A stretch of 64,000 nt of DNA, taken from assembly GCA_965153455.1 (NCBI GenBank), contig OZ234496.1, positions 5,589,207-5,653,206 of the forward strand, given 5' to 3'. Position numbers and translations under genes: made by a program. Positions within the stretch are counted from its first letter, which is position 1; each line of letters begins with the position of its first letter. Below, piece after piece: positions 36,471 to 49,200 of the stretch. The DNA is from Sphagnum compactum (lineage: Eukaryota > Bryophyta > Sphagnopsida > Sphagnales). A model generated the notes under the pieces. The model worked only from the letters and a program-made list of their open reading frames with translations. It was not told the DNA's origin and ran no database searches.

Positions 36471-38780
36471 TTACATATGTACTGTTAATAGGGTAATTCT
36501 ACAAATGATTAAACATTGCCCAATAGTAGTGTTATCATTGATTGTTTCAAGAAGGTGATGTAGAAAAATCGCATCCAAGCGATCCTTCAACTTGGGCAAC
36601 TTTTTCTCAAACATGTCATTCCAAAATGCGCCTTTAGAATCCATCACGAATCCAAATCCAAATCCACCGATGTCACACTTTGAAACCTGCACCACATTAT
36701 TTTTACAATCCATAGAACCAACACTAGCACCAAAAACTCAAGATGTCTTCTCTTAATCTATAAAAACACTAGAAACACTACAACTACAAGAGATTACCCC
36801 AATAAGGATGTTAGAAGAAAAACCTTTAAAAACAATGATAGAATCATGAACCCTAGGATTAACAACAACTCCTGTCACACCATCAAACACATTAATTCCA
36901 ATATCAACATGGTCTTTTCTAACAAAATCAATACCAACCTACAAACCAAATTAAAACAAAAATGAGAAAAACAAACCAAATGAAATAAAATAAACACATA
37001 AGCTAACACATCACTTATCTTTTAATTCACCTATCTTAATTTTTTCATAAGCAACCTTCTCCTCATCAAAAGCCTCAACAAAACGTAATAAACAACCAAA
37101 TTTGAATTCGCCAAAAATAATTCATTGCATCACTTTATCATGTAAGTGTTTTTCAATCTGATTATACCTACCAAAAACAACAAACTGCATATTTTTTAAA
37201 AATTTATAAAAACTCAAACACAAAAAATAAAAAATCAAAGATGAATTTATATTTTAAAAGTTTGGAAACTCACTTGCCATATGAAATAGGGTCATTGTGG
37301 CCTATTACGTTCATACCATATTCCCAAAGTACAAACACCTCCTCCATCCATCTAATTCCAACACCTTAGCCTGTCTTGTTAGATAATATTTTTTTGCATA
37401 AATTAAGGAATCAACAATCAATTTGTCCATAATAGACAAAGTTGATTACGATTGACAAGAATATTCATAAACCATACCTTGATCCTCATCAAAAGCCTTC
37501 CATTTAAACTTAGGGCATAAAAATAAAGGATGCGACCTTGGTTTATCGACAAACCAAATAGTCAAATGCCAACAAACAAATTCCTTGTAAGTTTCAATGA
37601 CATCAAACACCAAGCAATCAACCACAGGTCAATGCCGATTTGTAAAACATTGGGTTATGTCTATTTTCAAATTTTTCAAAATGCCCTAACAAAACTTTAT
37701 GATGATGCTAGTAGGTAAAGACAACAAATTAAACTCATCAAAATCCATAACATAGAATTCAAAGCACACCCTTATAAAAGATTTCCACATACAAAAATAT
37801 TTGAATTTTAGGTTCAAGCCAAATGAGGAGGTACGTTCACACATTGCTTACATTAGCATTTTGCATTTTTCTTCAATAGAAAGCACATTTAACTTCTTCA
37901 TAGTCTTTCCAATACCAACTATTAAAAATTGCAAAACTACTTCATCACATGAACTTTCATATGCTGATACTTTGCATCTGTGAAAATGTTAAAGGGAATT
38001 GCACGTGTTGTATCTAATTCCATGATACATTGTTGTTGTATTTGTTGTATCAACCATCCAATACCTTTTATAAGATATTAAATGCTATAAAAAATAAAAC
38101 AACCAACATGCAAACAATAAAATTCTTTCAAAACATAAAAATTGATGAAAACAACAAACAATTAGTGAAAAGCCAAAAAATGAATAAGAAAAAACACATT
38201 GGGTTTAGGGTTTCAAATTCAAATCCCATATCATAACAATTATTGCCATGTTTTATGTAAACGAACAACTTGTTGGATCTTTTAAACAAAAAAACTACAA
38301 AGGTAGGAAAAAATCAAAAAGCAAAATAAACCAATTGAAACCTATTGATAGTTTTGAAGTTTGGGAAAATGCCATAAAAGCCTAAACCCTAAAAAAAAAT
38401 TGCAAAAACAAACAAAACGATAAAATTCAAAACATGTAAAGGTAGAAATTACCTAGTTGAAGGATATAGGCTATCACCCTTCTTTGCAACTTGTAAAACA
38501 AAAGATGCAAATATATCAACTAAATCTTTAACAAAATTCATCTTTTGAGAGATGAGTAATTGATCTTGTCATATCAAGACCAGGAAGACTCTCCACTCAT
38601 CAAACACATTCTTTGCCCAAATTTTAGCATTACATTTATTAGCCTTTCGACCTTTTTTTAATATATTTTCAACTTCCTTCTAACCAAAATCCAGAAAGTG
38701 ATTCTTTGAAACAAGATCATTGATAATAGACTCAAGGTCTATCCCCTCCCTAGGTTCAGATTCAGAAACCATGACATCTC
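36471..38780 (-). pseudogene. Possible Crypton-like (DUF3504/KIAA1958-type) recombinase relic
   Basis: Minus-strand reading from about 38780 gives SEPREGIDLESIINDLVSKN, then WAKNVFDEWRVF, and FVKDLVDIFASFVLQVAKK followed by YPST. This recalls the N-terminal SAM-like domain of Crypton-derived proteins (an FxEWR helix and an L..F..EVRKKDGS.YPP motif). Near 37950-37750 come VLSIEEKCKML, FKYFCMWKSFIRVCFEFYVM and FDEFNLLSLP, resembling the FFY.GK.FC.RG segment. Near 37560-37480 is PLFLCPKFKW. Further fragments (VGIDFVRKDHVDIGINVFDG at about 36930; GFGFVMDSKGAFWNDMFEK near 36650) are coding-like, but I cannot place them. Stops and frame shifts break it throughout. The family call is tentative. Confidence 0.42.
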
Positions 38781-39818
38781 AAGTATTGCAAATAGGAGTC
38801 AATTGTCAATCAAAAGAAAAAACACAAACATCATAAATAGGAGACAATAAACAATCATATGCACATGAAACATTGGTAGAAATAGGACCTAAAATATAAT
38901 CAAACATAGATTATACAACAACTACAGAAGGATGAACAAATGGATCCAATGAATAATGCAAACTTGTTGGAATATAGAATTTTTTAAGGTTCATAAAAAT
39001 GTAAGGGTTCAAAAATTGACCAAATAGGTTAGGATTACATTCAAGAGGATGGAACCCAGAAAATTCAAAAACAATCATGTTGACAAAAGAAAATGTAATT
39101 AAGATCTTACATTACAAAAACAATCAACAAAAATGTCACAAGCATTAGTCGACCACGCTAAATTATTAACACCAAAAGTAAAACCAAAAGTTAATCTTAC
39201 AAGAAAACCATTCAACATTGTACAAAAATTGTAAACAGGAAAATAGAACTAAAATGAATTGAAAAAAAACAAAGAAAAATTTGAAAAAAAGTGAAGAAAA
39301 AATACTTTACAAGAACCTAGTTGTGGTTACAACCACAAACACCCACATCATACAAACATGGATTGAAAACGAATTAAAGATTTCTAAAACAAAACAAAGT
39401 AAAATTATAATCAATGCTTCAAAACATGTAGCACAACCAAGAAACCTAAAAACAACACCAAAAATTATTAATAATATTTTTTTAATGACACATGCTACAA
39501 AAAAACAACAAAAATAATGAAACATTTCAACAATAATGTCATCACCAATAGCCATGGCACAAAAAAATCAATGATGCAAAAATAACCACAATGCACGTGT
39601 AGTTATAATGCAAAAGAAACTACAATTTAACAAAAGCAATGGAAATCGCAACAAAACAAAAACACAATGGCAATAATAAACCAACAATGGGAGAACAACG
39701 AAGTGAGAAGATTTGTAACAATAAAGCAACAGCAACAACGTGATGGAATGATAAAAACCGTAGCAACAATTGTAACTCAATGAAGCAATTACATGATGAA
39801 AGAACACGATGAAACATA

Positions 39819-40500
39819 AATAGTAGTAGCACAATCACACAAAAAAAAACAACATCAACTCAACGATAAAATAACATTAACCATAGTTTGATGAAATAAT
39901 AATGTAATGAAACACAAATAAAAGCAACCTAATCACACAAAAAAACAAAATCAACTCAACAATGAAGGCTAAAGGAGTAGTAGTTGCAGCTTGATGAAAC
40001 AACACCAACAAGGTAATGAAACACAAATAACAATATCCTAGTTACACAAACAACAAGAAAAGATAGACTTAATGAAAAAGCAACAATAATCATAGCCCGA
40101 TGAAACAAACCCATGATGACACAACGCTATCAACATGTGATGAAACACAAGCATCACCAACCTGGTCACGCACAAAAAAAGAAAAGAACAACTCAACAAT
40201 GAAGCAACAATAATCGTAGCTCAATGAAACACATATAGCAACAACCTAGTTGCACAAAGAAACAAGATTGTCTCAACAATGAAACAGTTATAGTTGTAGC
40301 CTGATGGAACACAAATACCACCAGCCTGGTCACACAAAAAAAAAATTGACTCAACAATGAAGCAACAACAGTTGCAACCCAATGAAACAACAACATGATG
40401 ATTGCACCAAAAAAAACCATCAACTCACCGACAAAACAATAGCATGATGATTGCACAAAAAAAGAACATTGATTCAAAGATGAAACACCACTCCCAATGA
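39819..40500. repeat. CAA-rich minisatellite, units about 80-125 bases
   Basis: Units begin near 39825, 39930, 40037, 40160, 40245, 40325, 40400 and 40450. They share CCTGGTCACACAAAAAAA, ACTCAACAATGAAGCAACA, ATAGTTGTAGCCYGATG and GAAACACAAATA. Later units are truncated. Minus-strand frames here that read as Cys/Phe/Leu-rich proteins come from this composition. Confidence 0.82.
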
Positions 40501-41515
40501 TGCAACACAAAAAAACACCTAGACACAAATGAAAACTTGAGACTCAAAAGCAAGAGCAACAACCTAATCCCACAAACCTAACGACCTCACATCACGTTGT
40601 AAGATCTACTATCAATGAAAAGCAACGGACATCATACTCAACAAAAGAAGCAGGAAATCATGGCATTGTGGGATCTGCTCTCGACAGAAAAATGCACAAA
40701 CACCATAGGATGACAACATTGAAAAAAATTGGACGATGCTTTAGGTAGGTGAAGGTTCCAGATATAAGACCTTCTGGGTTTGAGGGCTCCTCCCCAGGCC
40801 CGAGGGGAGGGACTGAAAATTCAAAAGGTCCTATATCCAAAACCTTCTTCTACACCTTCAGTTCTTCACATTACAGTGTTGGTAGGTAAGTGTGAACCGA
40901 CACCTACACTGGTGCCTTCACCTTCTCAAGTGAGATCTGTTGAAGACTATATTCAACCTGAAGAATAAATTTGGACTCAGAAACCCTGAATTAGTCTGAA
41001 GTGTAAGGTAACACCCTAGGGGCAGGGGCATGCTCACTAGTGGATTCCAATGGCTAATGCAACCTCCACTAACACTGTTGCAAATTGTAGCGTGTTTTAC
41101 ATATGCATATACGTAGATAGTTTAGAATCAACCCCAAAAAATTTATGATCTTCAGTTTCTAGTTTCTACCAGTGTTCCCTTTTCTCAAAGAAAGAAGCAA
41201 GGGTCCTTCCTGTATATGAACCCTTTACTGGCAGTTTTGACTAGGGTTTTGCAGCTACTGGGGTTAGTTGGTTATCAAGAGGAGGTTTCAGTTCCGAGCA
41301 CTCAGAACTTAATTGGAACAAGTTTAGAACTTGAACTGAGGTCAAGGTATGGTTTGAGAACCAGGTGGCAAACTGACCCCGCCCTATTTTCAGTATGTGA
41401 AGGAATGAGTAACTGGACGTAAGTCCACTTCTTACGTGGACCTAGACCTAATAACTGGAGTCGAAGCAGTTGGTTGAAAAAAGAGTTAGTTTTGATTGTC
41501 TTAAACCCTTAAACC

Positions 41516-41895
41516 TGCTGCCATCGCCCTCCTATTCATTGTTTTATCTCGGTTTGTACTTAATGCCATGGCCTTCCTCTTCACATTCTTCCTTTGCTTC
41601 ACTCTTGTTATCATGTGCCTCCTCTTAATGTTCTTCTCATGGTTTGCACCTACTAATCTGCTTCCTTTTTGTGTTCTTCTCATGACTCATGGTTCACACG
41701 TGCAACCATCGGCCTCATCTTCGTATTCTTCACTTAGTTCACACTTGCTGCCATCGGCCTCCTCTTCATGGTCTTCTCCTAGTTCACACCTATTAGCATC
41801 ACCCTTCTCTTCTTGTTCTTCTTTGTTTCACTGATGTTTTGAGTTTTGGATCTTCTTGTTCTTCTTTGTCTCACTGATGTTTTGAGTTTTGGAAC
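41516..41895. repeat. CT-rich minisatellite with a distal near-perfect duplication
   Basis: Degenerate units of about 48-63 bases repeat GCCATCGGCCTCCTCTTCAT, GTTCTTCTC and GTTCACACCT from 41516 to about 41810. They are followed by two copies of a segment of about 43 bases, CTTCTTGTTCTTCTTTGTYT then CACTGATGTTTTGAGTTTTGGA, ending near 41892. The open frame at 41568-41834 runs along it without other support. Confidence 0.75.
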
Positions 41896-42564
41896 CAAAT
41901 CGGGAAATTACGTGAAACATACCCTAAAATTGGGAATTGGCATACTTCGAAAATGAAGAAAAAATCGAGACCAAAATCACCTTTACTAGAACCAATTACT
42001 CAAATAATTGGAACCAGAGAGGTTCCTTCTAGAACTTAGGAACTGCACGACGACCCACCAGGTTCTCAAATCACCTATCCAAGAAGCCATAGAAGAATCC
42101 TTGAACACCACTGGCTCTTTCAATATTTTCACAAACCCAAAACTGAAGATAAATCTATTTTGAAATTTTTCAAAAACCTGGAAGCTCACAGCTCTTTGAT
42201 TTTTGAAATTTTAGTAATCCCAGAACAGGATGTTGTTTGATTCTGAAATTTCTCAAAAACCTGGAAGCAGAGGTTATAGCAAAAGCAACCACCTGTCCAA
42301 CACTGGTATGGACGAGCAGGAATTCACAAGCCCGGAACCCGTGAGTAGGCCAACGACCCAATTTGAGCCTGTAGTCGCTATCGCTGTAGCCGCGATGTAC
42401 CCGTCTGGCCAACCCAGTACCGAGCAGATACGACTTGGAACCCACCAGCTCTGAACGAATGCAGTGATAGAACCGGACATGAGCAGCTCCGCGAGCTATT
42501 ATACCCCCCACGGAGGCAACTTATACCCTGTGATACCTGGAGACTCCGCCACAGAGTCTCCCGA

Positions 42565-42573
42565 AAACCCTAA
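42565..42573 (+). promoter_or_regulatory. Telo-box (AAACCCTAA) upstream of RPL35A
   Basis: AAACCCTAA occurs 117 bases before the RPL35A start codon. Telo-boxes are established elements in promoters of plant ribosomal-protein and other translation genes. The position fits a proximal promoter or leader. Confidence 0.75.
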
Positions 42574-42689
42574 ATCCAGTGCGGGCGAGAAGCGCCGTCT
42601 TTGCGTTTGTTGCTGTGCGCGAGGGGCACAAGACCACGCGAGAGGGACGGCAGCAGCTCCGTTGCAGCATCTTCTCCCATCTTGCAGCC

Positions 42690-43956
42690 ATGGTGGCCAA
42701 CAAGGGAGAGCGCGTCAGGTACTCTCTTCATCTCCCTCCTTTCTCCAGTAGCCTAGAATTTCTCTCCTTTTCTTTTCGGGTTTGAGCTTTTTTTCTTTTC
42801 CATTTGTTTCTGGGTTATATTTCGGTTCTGTGCCTGTCGAAGACGTGTCTATCCGTTCCATATTTGCGTTTTCTTCTCTGTGGAATCTCACTTGCTTTGA
42901 TTTGTGCGTCCGTTTCGCAAGAGTTACTATCTTTTTCTGGCTTCTTCCGGGGTTTTGGGCACGTTTGCATCAGCAAAGTAATATGTGGTTCCTTTCTTTT
43001 CTTCTTTCCTTGAAGGTTCTGGTTCACACGGATCATTCTTCTCCTAATGTTAGTGCACTGCTCTAAAGTCTGCACTGGACTTGGATTGTGCAGGTTATAT
43101 GTGAGGGCAACTATCCTTGGATACAAGAGGTCCATTTCTGTCATTTCTTCCTGATTGTGTTAAGGAAACTTCCCTTAAATACACAAGCCATTACCTGAAA
43201 GTTGTCTTAATAGTATTTTTGCATGTGGATTTGTGCAAAAACCCTTGATGGTGTAGCTGAGTCTTATAGATTTGGTGGCTCTGCAGATCAAAGTCCAACC
43301 AATACCCAACGACGTCATTGCTCCAAATTGAAGGTGTGAATACCCCTGAAGAAGTGAACTGGTACCTAGGAAAGAGGCTGGCTTATGTGTATAAGGCCAA
43401 GACCAAGAAGAATGGATCGCTCTACAGATGCACCTGGGGCAAGGTGGCCAGACCTCATGGTAACAGTGGAGTTGTCCGTGCCAGATTCCGCAAGAACCTT
43501 CCTCCTGCTTCCTTGGTATATGAATTCAAAACCTATTGTCACCTTTAAAGATGATGGCTATGAGTCTTGTTTTTCACTCTTGGAACTACCTACTTGAATA
43601 CCTGCAAACTGAGAGATTTGTGTTAAAATCCTGGACTTGTATCTTGTGACCTAGTTTAGTGGGTTTTTGTTTCAACACTAATGTCATATACTTGTTCCTA
43701 TGAGAACATCCCCTGTGGTAGGCATTCTGCCTCCTAGGGAGTCACTTGGGCAAGGCCTGTAGGGTCATAAAATGGAGTAGGAAGGTCGTAAAGTAGTATT
43801 GTCAGGTTCAAAATGCCTGCATCAGCTGTGGCAGCCAATCTGCCACTTAAAAGACAGTCTGGAATCAGACATTTACATCAAAATGACTAGAGAATACTGG
43901 TGGCATGATTACAGGGTGCCAAAGTCAGGGTGTTCATGTACCCGAGCCGCATCTAA
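42690..43956 (+). CDS. RPL35A: 60S ribosomal protein eL33 (RPL35A), 4 exons
   Basis: Structural protein of the large cytosolic ribosomal subunit. Exons 42690-42718, 43094-43129, 43287-43515 and 43915-43956 join in frame to 111 aa, the normal plant size (Arabidopsis about 112). Recognised blocks run through the whole protein: [71 protein letters not shown] and the C-terminal [10 protein letters not shown]. The start gives [10 protein letters not shown], as in plant homologues. The last exon is tiny: 13 codons and the stop after a 399-base intron. Reading on past exon 3 without splicing gives a false C-terminus ([10 protein letters not shown]). A telo-box lies upstream. Expression is expected to be constitutive and tied to growth. 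Confidence 0.97.
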
Positions 43957-44452
43957 ATGGTAAGTTGCATGCTGCATCAAATATCTAGTTGCATCTATTA
44001 CTTTTTCTGAGCTTCTCTATATTTTCCTTCCATCATATATGTGTCTGAGTCTTTTGGTGTATACTAGATGATGCATGAATTGTGATTATGAATTGCCTCA
44101 ACAATCAGTTAGAGATATTGTTGTGTATTGAATTATGATGTGTAATGAATGCAGGTGAATTTCAAAGTTATGGGAGGTTGATGGGATTTAAAGTGTTGGA
44201 GAACGAGACTTAATTCAACTGTTTGCATTCCAGCAGACTTTCAATTAGATTCTGATTTGTTGTGAAACTCTGGATGTTGTCAACCTCTCTGATTTTAAAC
44301 AAAGTTCTACACAATTTTGTATGGCAAGGACAAATTTTGCATTTCTCCAGAGCTTTTTGAAAGTAATTATGTGTGCATCTTTGTCAATTGGTGGTGAAAC
44401 TAATGTATTGTGTACAAAATGTCGAGTGGCAACACAAATTTCTGCATTTGTA

Positions 44453-45129
44453 GAGGTTGGCATAAATGGAGAGTTGTACTTATTGCCATGCAAAACCATA
44501 AACATATCCAAACTTTAAATACGGAGGGGTTGGCATAGATGGAGAGTCGTAATTACTGCCATGTAAAAGCATCAAGATCAGACCACTTAAAATCTTATGC
44601 AGTGTGCAAGTGTTATAGCACATCTTGGCCATTTCCAAGGCTTTGAAATCTTACTCGTTGTCCAAGTGTCAGCACATCATAGACATTTCTGAGCTGACAA
44701 AATCTTGCTGAACCTAGGGTACTGAAAGACGCCAAATTCAATTTCAGAGGGAGTAATGAGTCAAAAAGAGTAAACAACTTTCAGTCTCCCTTGTTCAATT
44801 CCTAGTGTAACAAAAGGATTTGTGTTCACGCATGATAACAGCTCCAAGTTGTGATAGCAAAGGAGCTTAGTACCCATTCACTTCAGACAACATTTGCAAT
44901 AAAATGGCTTGGCAAATAGCATTCAAACAAGAAGTGTTTTATTACTGAGCCTATTGATCTTTCAAGCAAGTCTTAGCAAGATTGAAAAGTACACAGTGAT
45001 AGCAAGTGAGGTTAGTAGTCATTCAAGATTAGACGACACATTAGCAATCACATGGCATGGCAAAAAGTTTTCAAACAAGAAGCTTTTATAATTGAGCCCA
45101 TTGATCTACAAACAAGTAAGATTGAAGAG
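44453..45129. repeat. Three successive two-copy tandem duplications
   Basis: First, about 71 bases starting GAGGTTGGCATAAATGGAGA at 44453 and again from 44524. Second, about 56 bases starting AATCTTATGCAG near 44591 and AATCTTACTCG near 44647, both with CAAGTGT and AGCACATC. Third, 146 bases starting GATAGCAAAGGAGCTTAGTA at 44852 and GATAGCAAGTGAGGTTAGTA at 44998, sharing TTCAAACAAGAAG and TTGAGCCYATTGATC. All are diverged, so they are not one recent event. Confidence 0.8.
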
Positions 45130-46217
45130 CAATCATTACATACTTTCAATTGTTTACATGGGACAACTTTCAAACTGAGGAGGCCATATCATACCATTGA
45201 TTTGTTTTACCAATTTCTACACTAACTTGGAAGATTGTTTTTTAATGTGTGAAAGTTTGTAATTGATAAGGAAAAAAGGTATGTACCTTCAAAGCCTTAC
45301 AACAACAAAGACTTCTCTCAAACAGTTGACAACATAGTGCTTCCGTAGCCATTACACACAAGAGCCCATATTTTACATCCATCAAACCAAACAAAGGATG
45401 GATCAATCAAGCTGCATGAGAGTAGTTGGCTCTCTTCTTCTTTTTTCTATTTTTCCAAGCATTATAAATGCAAATGATCTTGATTTTGACCTATGGAAGG
45501 TTTTTACAAACGGCAAGCCGATTAGAAAGAGCACTCCTAAATCAACCTAACTTCTAAGCATTAGTGAAAGTAATAATGTAAAGAAAGATGAATTATTAAG
45601 GCTTCTCTCAAACAAGTCCACCCCAACAAAATTCATATCTCCAAGGTACTTCACCTTTCCTATTCCCGATGAGGAGAAATAAGAGATATTTCCTCATCTT
45701 TGTGAGGAAGCTAATGTAAAGCTAAATGGGTTGGAAGAAAACAAGCATGAACAACCAACATGGATGATTTGGAAATTTATAAAAGGCAGGTGTTTCTGAG
45801 GCAGATTCATCTGATTTTATGTTTACTAAACACTGAATCTGGTGTAAATGAGATTCAAAAAGATGAGGGTGACAATGATGAAACATTGACGGGGAGATTC
45901 ACATCTTGGCTTTTGGGGAGAAGTGTTGCATGCTTCCTAATTCTGCTTCAGTCATACAGTTGAAACAGTCAAGGACTCATTATCCTATTTTCATCTCATG
46001 AAGGTACTAGCAACAAAATTTTCTAATGAGTGGTAACAATCAAATAGGGGTTTCTTAGTCGATGGTCAACTCAGTGGAATGCCTCAATACATAAAGTGGG
46101 CAACAAACAAGAGGCAGGCCTGAGGACTCAACACACAGAGAACACTGCACAGCCTAAAATTGTGACATAACCCCCAGAGAAGCAACACAGAGATGAAATG
46201 ACAATAAGAAATGCGGC
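45130..46217. other. Convergent spacer between RPL35A and the methyltransferase gene
   Basis: Apart from the coding-like relic at about 45480-45800 I find no gene. Both neighbours end toward this stretch, so the 3' UTR of the methyltransferase gene should lie at its right end. Confidence 0.5.
45480..45800 (+). pseudogene. Coding-like relic of unknown family
   Basis: Plus-strand reading with a few stops gives NGKPIRKSTPKST, then VKKDELLRLLSNKSTPTKFI, SPRYFTFPIPDEEK, EIFPHLCEEANVKLNGLEE and PTWMIWKF. The amino-acid make-up is protein-like and the stops are sparse, which suggests a decayed exon or transposon gene. I do not recognise the family. Confidence 0.3.
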
Positions 46218-49200
46218 CTAATTTTTATGAGCAACAAGAGTTCTATGGCTTGGAGAGGACTCTGCCTGTACAGGTGAAGAGAAACCCAAACTTTCAATTG
46301 CATTCTCAAGTCCAAATGTCCTGTAGTCATCAAAGTATGGCTCCGTTGCTTTGAACTGCCACATATTTCAAGAAATAGAGAGTTAGACACACTGGGTTTA
46401 ACTACTGCAGGAATCACTCAAAAAATTGTCTAAACACACAAAATGGGTCAAACACCTATACAAAAAGGCCTTTCCTTCTCACCAACTGTTATGTTGAATC
46501 CAGACTTTGGTGCAGAAGTATGACATCTTTGGATTAAAGAGTTTCTCAATTTCTTTAAGCCACAGTTTGTAGCTGCCAACCACAAAAACAAACAAATCCT
46601 AACCCTTGGGGAAACTTTCCATCTAGACTATTTCCACAGGTAACAAGAATCTATGACACTTTTTGGAGCAAATACATGCATTCACTCACATCCCCTCATC
46701 TGCATACACCCAAGATGTTTGTGACTCACACATCTAAGCACATTAGTTCCACAATGATCCAAGTCAAAATGATCTGCTCTTTGCAGTAAAAGACAGAAGC
46801 TTACTGCAGTGAAAGCAAACACATTATTCACCATCCTTTGAAGCGAAGGGGAATAAGGATTCATCTCCATTATAGCGAGTGCACCACCTGGCTTCAAAAG
46901 CCTTTGTGCCTCCTCAATTATCTGCACCAAAACATTCAGACAAAGCCAATAGAAAAACTATAAGCAATCTTCCAGCAGTCTTGCTCCAAAGATAGGCTTG
47001 GCAAGCCTACTGCAGAAAGCCAATAGTTAGGAGAAAACAGAAATTGCTCTTTATACATCAGCAGAATTAAAGTCCCATCGGTTCTAGGGTAATCACGTCA
47101 CTTCACCAGCCTCTCATGTGAGTACCTCTTTGGTAGCTGATCGTGGCAGTTCATGACAAACAAGGCATAGTGATACCAAATCAAATGCCCCTGATGGTAA
47201 TCCTGTGTATTCTCCAGCAGCATGCATGAAATGGACCGGCAGTTTCTGGCCCTACTTCCCCCATGTTACATCAAAGGTGAGGACTCTCTCAATTGCAATC
47301 TGATCATAAAATGTGGCAATCACTAACCATCTGAGCTGCAGCAGAAGGAACTTACAAAGACCTGGTCATCAAACATACGTAGAAATCCCCCTAGTGAAGG
47401 CAGCAAATATGTTTCCCACAAAGGCTGGTAGGCTGATAGGGGAGTATGCTCAAATTTCAATACCCAAACATTGGTCATTGCAACATACCAGTGCTTCAGA
47501 GTGTTCCTTGAGCCGATAGTTGGCCACCGTAACAAAATAAGGTGAGAGATCAACACCAATTACAGTTGCATCTGGAAAACACTGGCACAGAAAACAAATC
47601 AAGTCAGATAACCTAACATGCCACAAAGATACTTGGCTTTGACTCCAGCAGCTTTTGTCTGCTTGCTGTCTGATATGCAGATGATTCAATTGAAAGAGAG
47701 GGCAGATAGCATTCCATCATTAGTCCCTGGAACACATGCTTCAGGCAATTTAGATGTATTGCGGAGCTATCTTCAAGGATGGCGCAGAGATGAACTAATC
47801 ATTCCGTCATCAAAGCCACAATTTGGTGCCAAAGGAGTAAATGGTATATTTACCCTCCAGCACTTGTTACATTACCCTAGATACAAGATTACATAGGCAA
47901 ATCATTGAGTCCATACTGCAACATGCTGGGACTCATGGCCTCCTTGCAAGCAGTTGTGGGTTCAAAAACCCCACCTATGTGCAAGCTAGATGTTAGCCAA
48001 TAGTCAGCCCAAATGGGCAACACCCATCTCTAGTCCTGAATGATATGTTCCCAACTGGATCTATCAGGCCAACCATTCTAAAAGACCAGCTTGTGACGTT
48101 ATCCACAACTCAACTGGTTCTTCCTGGCAAAACAAGATAGGCAAAGAGAGCATAATGATTGTAACAACCTGGTGGAGTCCAAAGGTGCTGAGCCCGGTGG
48201 CACAGCCTATATCCACCACAGCACGAGGAGTGCATTTTAGCATTGTACACATCTTTTCATGGTATGACTCTCTTAATCGCACATCACCATTAGGATCCAG
48301 CTGTTTTCGCTGCAAAAACAACCAGCCTGTTTGGTCTCTACCCAATATCACCACAACAATAACTCAAGTGCCTCTATTGATGACTTTTACTTCTTCACCA
48401 AAGGTAGACTCCACATTCCACATGCATCAACAAACTCCAGGATACCCAATGCTTGAGGGAAAATTACATTGAAAGAGCTGGCATGGCAATTGCAGAGTTG
48501 TAGTAGATTGTAACAAACTGAGCACTTTGTTTGAAAGAGAAGCATGAAAAAAAAAGAGCTATGGTCTGTGCATCCTGTTCCATGTGATCCCCAATGGGAG
48601 AGACCATGAACCTACAGATTGTGGCTTGTGGACAAATTCTTCCAACATCTCCAGCAAAGCCAGAAGCCAGAATATTCATGATCAGCTGCATGATGTTCAC
48701 AAGAAGATTACCTTTGGATCAAAAACATTGGCATGCACAGATTTTGCTGCAAGCTCCACTTCCAGTGCAGCATCCCATGACAAATTCCCATTGTCATATG
48801 CGTGAAACGGTTTCAGATAATACTGCATGATCCAAGGAGAGAGATTTAGACATTCTTGACCTGCTTCACATAATTCACATGCACTGTTCATTCAGGTCAC
48901 AAAACCCGCCTGCTTAGCATGTGTGTTAGATGTGTGATTAGCACAACCTCCAACTTAGCAATTCTGCAGACAATGCTCTGCCACTTCTTCTTCCTATCCA
49001 TTAAGATTCTTTGAGGATGAATGCCTTTTGTTTTTATCTGCATCAAGAATCTCTAGTGCATATAGTGTGCACATTCTCTTGCTCTTTGTTCAAGCTCACT
49101 GTTAGCACCTGTTAGCAATCCATTGTCTACATGATATGAAGAGGGAGGAACTAAAAACCTCGGGGTACTCCAAATCATTGTCTTGGACAACCTTCAATGC

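Larger units (their letters stand above)
38781..42564. other. A+T-rich spacer grading into RPL35A upstream region
   Basis: No gene is supported. From 38.8 to 39.8 kb the plus strand is A-rich (AAAAC, AACAA) with no structure. Minisatellites lie at 39819-40500 and 41516-41895. From 41.0 to 42.5 kb the sequence is less A+T-rich, with several short open frames without recognisable domains. Partial direct repeats of a CTCAAAAACCTGGAAGC segment occur near 42165 and 42250. Confidence 0.5.

Noticed and set aside
39568-40528. Cys/Phe/Leu-rich minus-strand frames
   Set aside because: They come from the CAA-rich minisatellite and A-rich plus strand.
41421-41439. Short GTCCAC/GTGGAC hairpin
   Set aside because: Six-base arms are expected by chance, and nothing nearby gives it a role.
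43516-43548. Unspliced C-terminus of RPL35A
   Set aside because: The conserved ending [10 protein letters not shown] is encoded by the separate exon at 43915-43956.
47930-48010. SINE-like B-box (GGGTTCAAAAACCCC) in a methyltransferase intron
   Set aside because: No convincing A-box at the right distance and no second copy in the window.
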